Source: Spirochaetia bacterium (GTDB lineage: Bacteria > Spirochaetota > Spirochaetia > Treponematales > Treponemataceae). Taken from it: a stretch of 7,385 nt of DNA. The DNA is taken from positions 1 through 7,385 of the forward strand of contig CAAGGF010000062.1 of NCBI GenBank assembly GCA_900769325.1. Reading direction: 5' to 3'. Positions 1 through 4,627 of this stretch are shown here, piece after piece (position 1 is the stretch's first letter; each line of letters starts with the position of its first letter). The notes below the pieces were generated by a model. It searched no databases. It saw only the letters and a list, made by a program, of their open reading frames with translations, and was not told the origin of the DNA. Position numbers and translations under genes: made by a program.

Positions 1-45
1 AATTGCATTGATCCTTGTCTCGACTGGTACACTTCCGCTTTCCAT
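1..45 (-). CDS. Start of an unidentified ORF, possibly IS3 orfA (partial)
   Basis: An ATG at 45-43 on the minus strand is preceded by GGAGG (55-51) with a 5-nt spacer, a near-ideal ribosome binding site. Fifteen codons are open to the window edge, giving MESGSVPVETRINAI. That is too short to recognise a domain. Its place about 70 bp inside a putative IS3-family terminus fits the first transposase frame (orfA), an N-terminal helix-turn-helix DNA-binding protein in that family. The assignment rests on context alone; a different small gene is possible. Confidence 0.4.
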   Translation of the reverse strand, partial: MESGSVPVETRINAI

Positions 46-118
46 TTTTGCCTCCAAATCTGTCACCTTTTCGGCACCAGTCGATTTTAAATGTGTTACT
101 TTTTAGGGGTGCAGATCA
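1..118 (-). mobile_element. End of an IS3-family-like insertion sequence (partial)
   Basis: Read on the minus strand from 118, the sequence starts TGATCTGCACCCC (118-106) and continues TAAAAAGTAACAC. The pattern TG-n-n-CTGCACCCC followed by an AGT-n-n-AC element is what I know from the termini of many IS3-family (IS150-type) elements, which begin with TG. A strong ribosome binding site and start codon follow inside it (51-55 and 43-45), as expected for orfA near the left end. The element interrupts the histidine kinase gene at 118/119. Only one end is in the window, so the second inverted repeat, the transposase and any target duplication cannot be seen. The family assignment is from memory of the terminal motif. 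Confidence 0.55.
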
Positions 119-721
119 GAGAACCGCCGAAGGCGTTCCCTCTTCAGCCCTTGCGTGGGTTCTTGCATTGTTCAAGGCTTCCTGAATAATGCGCAGGATG
201 TGATGCTTTTGTTCGGTTGTAAAGGTGTCTAAAGAAAGGTCTGGGTCAACAAAAAACTTGCAGGGGATTTTGCTCTGGGCGAAAAACTGCTCGCACAAAT
301 CATTTATGACAGTCTTAAAGGGAATGCTTGCAAGGGCGGGAACAGAAAGATTCTGGATTATGGCCCTCAGTTCCTTCTGGTTTTTCTTTTCCAGGCTGAT
401 GATTTTTTCAAGTTCAGAAAGCAGATTTGCGTCCGTGCATCGGTCTTTGAGTTCCTTTTGGGAAAGCAGCAGAGCCTTTATATTCTGGCTTACCGTGTCG
501 TGAAGTTCCTGACTGATGCGGCGGCGCTCTTCTTCCTGCACGGCAATTGTTTCTTCAATAAATTGGCGGTTATCCTTAAGATTTTTGCGGGATTTAATGT
601 TGTGAATCAAAATCACCATAAGGATGATAAAGGCTGCAAAAGTAAGGACGACAAGAAAGATAAAAAATGAAGTGTAAAGACTGAGGGCGGAAGTTAAATC
701 CTGCAAATTAAGTTCTGTCAT
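116..721 (-). pseudogene. Histidine kinase, HisKA_3 type, lacking most of its ATPase domain
   Basis: The 201-residue product has one membrane helix (about residues 16-40), a charged linker, and the HisKA_3 signature EEERRRISQELHDTVSQN with the phospho-accepting His at 74. The start of a HATPase_c domain follows, with the N-box EALNNARTHA near 181-190. It ends at residue 201, before the DxGxG box and the G2 region that every functional member of this family has. The stop codon TGA (118-116) is also the first triplet of the putative IS terminus, so the 3' part was most likely cut off by IS insertion. The start overlaps the end of the upstream membrane gene by 4 bp, implying translational coupling. 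Its natural partner is the response regulator at 1305-1955. Without the lid and G boxes it should not autophosphorylate. Confidence 0.8.
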
Positions 722-1308
722 TTACGAAGCCCCGAATAAATGCCGTATGCGGCAAAAGTACAGATAAAACGGTCTAAAAGCGTAATTGGAATGCGGGGTA
801 AAAGATAGGACAAAAATACGCTGAAATTCAATTTCTGAAAGATCAGGGAAATGTCGTCGATTGCCGAAAAGCCCGATGCTTTTTCAAAAAGCGGGCGGAT
901 AAAGGTGTCCAGTGTGCTTGCAGAGAATGAACTTAAAAAGGTTGAAAAAAATACGATTATCAGAAGGTAAAGAAGGGTGACTCGGCGGTTAAAATGAAAT
1001 TCCTTTTTGTTGCGGCTGAAAAGCCAGCTGGCTATTACAATGAGAATTCCGCAGATTCCATACAAAAAATCATACAGGAAGATTTCGCTGCCAGTCATAG
1101 CGCAGCGGAGAAGTGTCATAACCGGATTAAAAAGGGTGGCTACGATGATTCCGGGAATAAGGCCTGCATAAAAAGTAATTGCCACGGTAAAAATTGTGTC
1201 TAAAAAGGCCGGGAGCTTGAGGGCGCTGGCCAGCATTGCGCTTGCAATGTTCAATAGAAGAGCAAGGAGGCATAAAAGTCCTGTGAATGCAAACTTGTTT
1301 GATTTCAT
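718..1308 (-). CDS. Multi-pass membrane protein, ECF S-component-like putative sensor
   Basis: The 196-residue, very hydrophobic protein has about five or six membrane segments (roughly 7-30, 33-62, 77-97, 109-131 and 160-190). The stretch LPAFLDTIFTVAITFYAGL followed by PGIIVATLFNP resembles ECF-transporter S components and related sensor membrane domains, where an LPLFLDT-like motif follows the first helix. There is no ATPase or T-component gene beside it. Instead it sits between a response regulator and a histidine kinase with 4-bp overlaps on both sides (start overlaps 1305-1308, stop overlaps 718-721). I infer that it is the sensing module of the two-component system, encoded separately from a kinase that has only one membrane helix of its own. 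A genuine S component with distant energising genes is the alternative. The ligand cannot be predicted. Confidence 0.6.
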   Translation of the reverse strand: MKSNKFAFTGLLCLLALLLNIASAMLASALKLPAFLDTIFTVAITFYAGLIPGIIVATLFNPVMTLLRCAMTGSEIFLYDFLYGICGILIVIASWLFSRNKKEFHFNRRVTLLYLLIIVFFSTFLSSFSASTLDTFIRPLFEKASGFSAIDDISLIFQKLNFSVFLSYLLPRIPITLLDRFICTFAAYGIYSGLRK

Positions 1309-1955
1309 AATCTTCCCATTTTTTCAAGAAACTGGAGTTTATTTTCAACTCCTGCCTTATCATACAAAATTGTCAGATAATTTACGACAGTTTTTTCCGC
1401 AATTCCAAGGGTGGCGGCAACTTCAGCATTGGTATTGTGAATGGTCAGCGTATCAGCAACAAGCTTTTCTTTTTTAGTAAAGGTTTGGGTAATATCCCGC
1501 ACTTCCAGAAGCCCGGTTACAAGCTCAGCCTGAATATATGTTCCGCCATTTGCTACCAAGTTGATTGCCGCAAGCAGAATGGATTCATCCGCCGTTTTTG
1601 AAACAAAGCCTTTTGCTCCCACAGCAGGACTTGTTGCGTGTTCAACAAAGCCACCCGAATCGTGGCTTGAATAGGCGATGCAGGGAATGTTCAGTCCAGA
1701 AAATTTTTTGATGATGTCAAAACCGGAATTTTCCATCTGAGAATCTACAGTCTTAAATGAAATATCAACGACCGCAAGAAATTCATCAGCCCTAAGGCTT
1801 CCTTTCTCAAACTGATTCTGGATTTCCTTACAGTCTTCAACATTACTTGCCTGAAATTCCACCTTATAATCCGAATGATTTTCTATCCAGTTTTTAATTC
1901 CGTTCAGTAAGAGTGCATGATCATCAACAAGAATTATGCTTTTTCTCATAAACAT
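1305..1955 (-). CDS. Response regulator, NarL/FixJ type (REC + LuxR HTH)
   Basis: The 216-residue protein has a receiver domain (about 3-135): the acidic pair D11/D12 in IILVDDH, the phospho-acceptor D64 in AVVDISF, the switch Ser in AYSSHD near 96-97, and K120 in GFVSK. A LuxR-type helix-turn-helix follows (about 157-216) with FTKKEKLVADTL and the recognition helix in GIAEKTVVNYLTIL. It is a DNA-binding transcription factor activated by phosphotransfer from the neighbouring kinase, now truncated. M3 (ATG at 1949) gives the canonical MRKSIILVDD start; neither M1 nor M3 has a Shine-Dalgarno sequence, and a TATAAT sits directly upstream. The gene leads the three-gene minus-strand operon. With its kinase broken it may be orphaned or served by another kinase. 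Confidence 0.88.
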   Translation of the reverse strand: MFMRKSIILVDDHALLLNGIKNWIENHSDYKVEFQASNVEDCKEIQNQFEKGSLRADEFLAVVDISFKTVDSQMENSGFDIIKKFSGLNIPCIAYSSHDSGGFVEHATSPAVGAKGFVSKTADESILLAAINLVANGGTYIQAELVTGLLEVRDITQTFTKKEKLVADTLTIHNTNAEVAATLGIAEKTVVNYLTILYDKAGVENKLQFLEKMGRL

Positions 1956-1956
1956 A

Positions 1957-1962
1957 ATTATA
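1957..1962 (-). promoter_or_regulatory. Candidate -10 box for the two-component operon
   Basis: On the minus strand 1962-1957 reads TATAAT, a perfect -10 consensus, immediately before the response regulator gene. A start about 7 nt downstream would fall at or next to the ATG of M3 (1949-1947), which would make the mRNA leaderless and would fit the absence of a ribosome binding site. No convincing -35 box is seen at 16-18 bp, so the call is weak. Confidence 0.35.
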
Positions 1963-2081
1963 CTATGAAAAGGAATGGTTTTGTAGGGGGATTGCTCCCA
2001 GAAATTTCAGGAGTAAAAAATCATCCTGTTAAAAAAAACGCCCAGGGTGACTGTTCCGCGGAGAAAAACTGCGTTATAAAA

Positions 2082-2097
2082 CGGGTGTTAACTCCCG
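2082..2097. promoter_or_regulatory. 16-nt imperfect palindrome, possible operator
   Basis: The sequence CGGGTGTTAACTCCCG is symmetric except for one T:T pair on each side of the central GTTAAC. It lies between the divergent response regulator gene and the plus-strand units, a position where a dimeric regulator could act on either. The symmetry is seen directly; the operator role is inference. Confidence 0.25.
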
Positions 2098-2180
2098 ACT
2101 ATCCTATTCCTAAATGCTCAATACAAGAAAAAAGCTCGATATAAAATAATTTTCAAAGAAATAAATCTTTATAGTATGTC

Positions 2181-2187
2181 AAGGAGG
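2181..2187 (+). promoter_or_regulatory. Strong ribosome binding site of the 23-codon ORF
   Basis: AAGGAGG lies 6 nt before the ATG at 2194. It matches the anti-Shine-Dalgarno sequence very well, and is the main reason to take this very short frame seriously as the start of a real, now broken, gene. Confidence 0.6.
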
Positions 2188-2193
2188 AAACAA

Positions 2194-2338
2194 ATGAACT
2201 GTACAAAATGCGGCGAGGCTTTAAAAGAACTGATTACAGAATTGAAAGAAAAAATAAATTTGTAAATCTGGAAAGTTTTTTGCTGTGGATGGTAATGAAA
2301 TCAGGCTTCTGGTTCGCTGCAAAATCACCTCATCCTAA
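2194..2338 (+). pseudogene. Broken small CxxC zinc-ribbon-like gene
   Basis: After the strong ribosome binding site the frame reads MNCTKCGEALKELITELKEK-INL and stops at 2263-2265 (23 residues). The first ten residues, with CTKCGE, look like half of a zinc ribbon. The remainder, KELITELKEKI, is encoded by the 37-bp segment that recurs at 7281-7317 in the nuclease remnant, in the same frame. A second open stretch in another frame (2267-2338) reads SGKFFAVDGNEIRLLVRC and ends in KITSS, plausible protein with a further Cys. I infer that a small zinc-ribbon gene was disrupted by recombination and that this is its scar. Alternatively the 23-mer is itself a translated small peptide. Function unknown. 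Confidence 0.4.
2222..2258 (+). repeat. 37-bp direct repeat, left copy
   Basis: This segment is identical over 37 bp, in the same orientation, to 7281-7317. Both copies are read in the same frame and encode KELITELKEKI. The flanking bases on both sides differ between the copies. Together they bracket the whole RiPP operon at a spacing of 5059 bp. Confidence 0.9.
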
Positions 2339-2343
2339 AAATT

Positions 2344-2369
2344 CGATTTAATGCTATAGCATTAAATCG
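2344..2369. repeat. Perfect 26-bp palindrome
   Basis: Arms CGATTTAATGC (2344-2354) and GCATTAAATCG (2359-2369) are exact reverse complements, with TATA between. It can form an 11-bp hairpin. There is no U-run directly after it, and TTGACA (2371-2376), a perfect -35 hexamer without a good -10, follows at once. It could be the hairpin of a terminator for the upstream unit, or an operator for the RiPP operon. Confidence 0.6.
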
Positions 2370-2386
2370 TTTGACAAAAACGATTT

Positions 2387-2421
2387 AAAAAAAATTCTCA
2401 CTTCGTTCGAATTTTTTTTTT
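2387..2421. terminator. A/T stem-loop, possible bidirectional terminator
   Basis: AAAAAAAATTC (2387-2397) and GAATTTTTTTT (2409-2419) form an 11-bp inverted repeat around an 11-nt loop, and the T-run continues to 2421. The shape suits rho-independent termination in either direction, ending the upstream small unit and insulating the RiPP operon. The stem is A/T-rich and weak, so efficiency is uncertain. Confidence 0.45.
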
Positions 2422-2430
2422 GTCTTTTTC

Positions 2431-2448
2431 ATTTTGCCAAGGCAAAAT
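2431..2448. repeat. Short hairpin upstream of the precursor gene
   Basis: ATTTTGCC (2431-2438) and GGCAAAAT (2441-2448) are exact inverted repeats separated by AA. It lies about 50 bp before the precursor start, just after the A/T stem-loop. It may extend the terminator region or shape the 5' leader of the operon transcript; no function can be assigned from sequence. Confidence 0.4.
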
Positions 2449-2485
2449 AAAAAAGAACCGTTGTCAATGGTTATACATATTTTAT

Positions 2486-2493
2486 AAAGGAGG
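2486..2493 (+). promoter_or_regulatory. Ribosome binding site of the RiPP precursor
   Basis: AAAGGAGG ends 6 nt before the ATG at 2500, an almost perfect Shine-Dalgarno sequence with good spacing. It is the strongest ribosome binding site in the operon, fits high-level translation of a precursor peptide, and decides the start of a gene too short for routine prediction. Confidence 0.85.
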
Positions 2494-2499
2494 CAAACT

Positions 2500-2622
2500 A
2501 TGGCTTATACAGCACCAGTTGTAGTTGCAGAAAACAGCACTGCAGGAAGTTATGCTGCAGGTTGTCCAGCGAGAGACCATGCTTCTCCAGCAGCTTGTAA
2601 ATGTTGTGATCACAACTACTAA
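2500..2622 (+). CDS. RiPP precursor peptide, Cys/His-rich core (40 aa)
   Basis: A 40-residue peptide is preceded by an excellent ribosome binding site. The N-terminal part (1-21, MAYTAPVVVAENSTAG then SYAAG) is Ala/Val-rich with no Cys, like a short leader. The C-terminal 19 residues, from C22, read CPARDHASPAACKCCDHNY and hold all four cysteines (C22, C33, C35, C36) and both histidines (H27, H38). The gene lies directly before a radical SAM/SPASM maturase with a PqqD-like leader-binding domain, the classic arrangement of a RiPP operon. I infer that the cysteines, or residues near them, are cross-linked by the maturase (thioether, Cys-to-carbon or similar) and the leader is then removed, perhaps near AAG|C. 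I do not recognise the core as any named RiPP class. A metal-binding peptide is the alternative. Confidence 0.82.
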   Translation: MAYTAPVVVAENSTAGSYAAGCPARDHASPAACKCCDHNY

Positions 2623-2630
2623 TTTTTTTT

Positions 2631-2647
2631 CTGTATGATTTATACAG
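2631..2647 (+). other. Small hairpin after the precursor stop codon
   Basis: CTGTAT (2631-2636) and ATACAG (2642-2647) are perfect inverted repeats with a 5-nt loop, right after a T-run (2623-2630) that follows the precursor stop. It may protect the 3' end of a processed precursor mRNA together with the larger hairpin at 2659-2679. Confidence 0.4.
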
Positions 2648-2658
2648 AAGTTTACTTG

Positions 2659-2684
2659 CCCTGGATTTTTTTTCCAGGGTTTAA
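2659..2684 (+). terminator. Attenuator hairpin between precursor and maturase
   Basis: CCCTGGA (2659-2665) and TCCAGGG (2673-2679) form a perfect 7-bp G/C-rich stem (8 bp with a G-T pair) around a loop of seven T, followed by TTTAATTTTCT. A leaky terminator here would give much precursor and little maturase mRNA, a common arrangement in RiPP operons. It lies inside the 5' extension of the longest maturase frame, which is why the later ATG (2713) is preferred. Confidence 0.6.
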
Positions 2685-2712
2685 TTTTCTATCAAATATT
2701 TATAGAGGATTT

Positions 2713-4167
2713 ATGTATTTAAAACAGAAAAAAACTATATTCATTAGAAAACTTGCTGGAAATTATGGATATATTGATAATCTTTCAACTCATCAGGATT
2801 TGATTTTAGACGAGGCTGGATATGAGTTTTTAAAACCATTGTCTAGAGAAGGTAATACATTCGAAGAAATTGTAGATTCTCTTTGCAGCACTTTTGCAGG
2901 AACAGACAGAAAGCAGATTGAGCAAGATGCATTGAATTTTTATACAATGCTGAAAAATAAAGGATATATAATAATTGCTGATTCCAAAGAAGAAGCAGAT
3001 GCCAAAGATGAAGGATTCAGTTATGCACGGCTTCATTCACAGAATAAAAAAATCGAATCAATTACACCAACTCCAGCTGCCGAACAGACAACTTTGGAAT
3101 TCCTTAACAAGCATCTTCCAAATGTACCGAATTTACTTTCAGTACAGATTGAATGTACTTCAAAATGTAATGAAAGGTGTGTTCACTGTTATATTCCTCA
3201 TGAGTCAAAATTAAAAACCATGAGTAGTGAACTTTTTTATAAAATTATAGATGAATGTGAACAGATGGGCGTTATGGGGCTTACCCTCAGTGGTGGAGAA
3301 CCGATGCTTAATCCAGAATTTCCACAGTGGCTTCGGGAATTACAAAAGAGAGATTTTTACATCACAATTCTTTCAAATCTGACAGTTTTAACAGATGAAA
3401 TCATTGAAGAAATGAAAAAATTGAATTCCGTTTCAGTTCAAGTTTCTTTGTACAGTATGGTGCCTCAGGTTCATGACCAGATTACTAAGCTTCCAGGTTC
3501 GTGGATGAAAACTGTTAATTCTATTCTAAAACTATACAATGCAGATATTCAGGTTCAGGTTTCCTGCCCTTCAATGAAACTGAACATGGGGCATTATAAA
3601 GATGTAATCCGATGGGCTCATTCGCTAAAAATGAGAAGCGGAACAGATTACATTATTATGGCAAGAGCTGACCATTCAACAGACAATCTTGAAAACCGAC
3701 TTACATTGGAAGACACAGAAGCAACAATTAAGGATATTCTAGAAAACGATGACGAATATAAGGAACTTCTTTTAGGCTATCTTAAATGTGGTCCAAAAGA
3801 CAGGGATACTTATGCAAACGAACCTTTGTGCGGTGTTGGAATGAGTTTCTGCGAAATTTCTGCAGAAGGTGATGTTTTCCCATGTGCAGGATGGTGGGAT
3901 GCAAACCTTGGAAATGTCAGCACACAATCTTTGAAAGATATTTGGGACAATTCTCCAAAACTAAAAGAATTCCGTGCCTTGAGAAAAAAAGATATGCCAG
4001 AATGTCTTGACTGCAAAGACAGAAGTTTCTGTCCTATCTGCATGGCAAAAAATGCAAATGAAAACGAAGATAGAAATCCTTTAAAACCTGCAAAGCATTT
4101 CTGTAAAGTTGCTGAACTAAATCACAAGATTGCAGAAGAATGGCTAAAAAAACATGGTTCTAAATAA
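2713..4167 (+). CDS. Radical SAM/SPASM RiPP maturase with N-terminal PqqD-like domain
   Basis: A 484-residue peptide-modifying enzyme. Residues about 6-92 form a PqqD-like winged-helix leader-binding domain (RRE), with the typical LILDEAGYEFLKPL and a helical TFEEIVDSL segment. The radical SAM core follows with CNERCVHC (C152, C156, C159) binding the SAM-cleaving 4Fe-4S cluster and SGGEP (193-197) contacting SAM. The C-terminal SPASM domain has C373, C380, C391, then C431, C434, C440, C443 and C464, enough for two auxiliary clusters; the CX2CX5CX2C spacing is slightly shorter than the usual CX2CX5CX3C. The start at 2713 has AGAGGA just before it; an in-frame ATG at 2635 would add 26 hydrophobic residues encoded across a hairpin and is less likely. 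It probably installs a cross-link in the upstream precursor. The exact chemistry cannot be read from the sequence. Confidence 0.92.
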   Translation: MYLKQKKTIFIRKLAGNYGYIDNLSTHQDLILDEAGYEFLKPLSREGNTFEEIVDSLCSTFAGTDRKQIEQDALNFYTMLKNKGYIIIADSKEEADAKDEGFSYARLHSQNKKIESITPTPAAEQTTLEFLNKHLPNVPNLLSVQIECTSKCNERCVHCYIPHESKLKTMSSELFYKIIDECEQMGVMGLTLSGGEPMLNPEFPQWLRELQKRDFYITILSNLTVLTDEIIEEMKKLNSVSVQVSLYSMVPQVHDQITKLPGSWMKTVNSILKLYNADIQVQVSCPSMKLNMGHYKDVIRWAHSLKMRSGTDYIIMARADHSTDNLENRLTLEDTEATIKDILENDDEYKELLLGYLKCGPKDRDTYANEPLCGVGMSFCEISAEGDVFPCAGWWDANLGNVSTQSLKDIWDNSPKLKEFRALRKKDMPECLDCKDRSFCPICMAKNANENEDRNPLKPAKHFCKVAELNHKIAEEWLKKHGSK

Positions 4168-4627
4168 GGCGAAGATACTTTCAGTATCTGGCTATAACGG
4201 AAAAATTGTAGAGTTAGATGGGATTCCGTTTTTAATTGTAAAAGACTGTGACTGGGCAGAAGTTAGCGGTGGAAAGCTTCAACCTACACAGTCTTATCCG
4301 AATGGAAAAGATTCTTTTGCAATGTCAAAAGAATCTTACTTTCAAAAAAACGAATTCTACTGGCTTGAACACGAAGTTGGACACTGTATTTATTATTTTG
4401 AACATCCTGAAAAAAACTTTGAATATCTACCTTATCCAGATAACGAGGTGGAGCATTTTGCTTTTTTATATCAGTTCAAGCAGATGAAAAAAAACGGTTT
4501 GTCTATGAACGAGGCTTTTAAACTTATAAAAAAAGCGTATATTCAGTCTGAAGACTGGGAGAAAATTCCAGAACTGGAAACTTTTTTGCTGGAAATCATA
4601 AATCAGGCATATTATGGGAGAAAATGA
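4154..4627 (+). CDS. Small HExxH zinc metallopeptidase-like protein
   Basis: The 157-residue protein has the zincin motif HEVGH (H73, E74, H77) within FYWLEHEVGHCIYYF, followed about 20 residues later by NEVEHFAFLYQF, where E98 or E100 could be the third metal ligand. This layout recalls ImmA/IrrE-type gluzincins (HELGH then E..EAN.FA), but the protein is very small, without an HTH or signal peptide, so it should be cytoplasmic. Its start overlaps the maturase end by 14 bp and its stop overlaps the next gene by 4 bp, so expression is coupled to the maturase. In this setting the best inference is the protease that removes the leader from the modified precursor. An immunity or regulatory role, or loss of catalysis, remains possible. 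I do not recognise a named family. Confidence 0.7.
   Translation: MVLNKAKILSVSGYNGKIVELDGIPFLIVKDCDWAEVSGGKLQPTQSYPNGKDSFAMSKESYFQKNEFYWLEHEVGHCIYYFEHPEKNFEYLPYPDNEVEHFAFLYQFKQMKKNGLSMNEAFKLIKKAYIQSEDWEKIPELETFLLEIINQAYYGRK

Larger units (their letters stand above)
1963..2193. other. Intergenic region between divergent units, no gene recognised
   Basis: This stretch separates the minus-strand two-component operon from the plus-strand genes. I found no credible coding frame on either strand; the plus-strand frame across it starts antisense to the response regulator and has no recognisable protein content. It holds a GC-richer block (about 2030-2100) containing the imperfect palindrome at 2082-2097, then an A/T-rich block with TATAAAAT (2140-2147) and TATAGT (2170-2175) that could be -10 boxes for the downstream ORF, neither with a good -35. 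Confidence 0.4.

Noticed and set aside
121..140. Hairpin in the end of the kinase gene (GAACCGCC / GGCGTTCC) as a terminator
   Set aside because: The stem is interrupted and no U-run follows on either strand; it is better explained as coding sequence before the IS junction.
1917..2144. 75-codon plus-strand ORF across the regulator start and intergenic region
   Set aside because: It begins antisense to the response regulator, has no ribosome binding site and no protein-like composition or motif.
2371..2399. TTGACA with a 17-bp spacer as a promoter
   Set aside because: The -10 position reads ATTCTC, and the segment lies inside the terminator-like hairpin.
2461..2488. TTGTCA and TATAAA (2483-2488) as a promoter directly before the precursor
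   Set aside because: The implied start would fall after the ribosome binding site at 2486-2493, leaving no usable leader.
2635..2712. Upstream in-frame start of the maturase giving a hydrophobic N-terminal extension
   Set aside because: It spans two hairpins, has no ribosome binding site, and the ATG at 2713 has one and begins where PqqD-like domains normally start.
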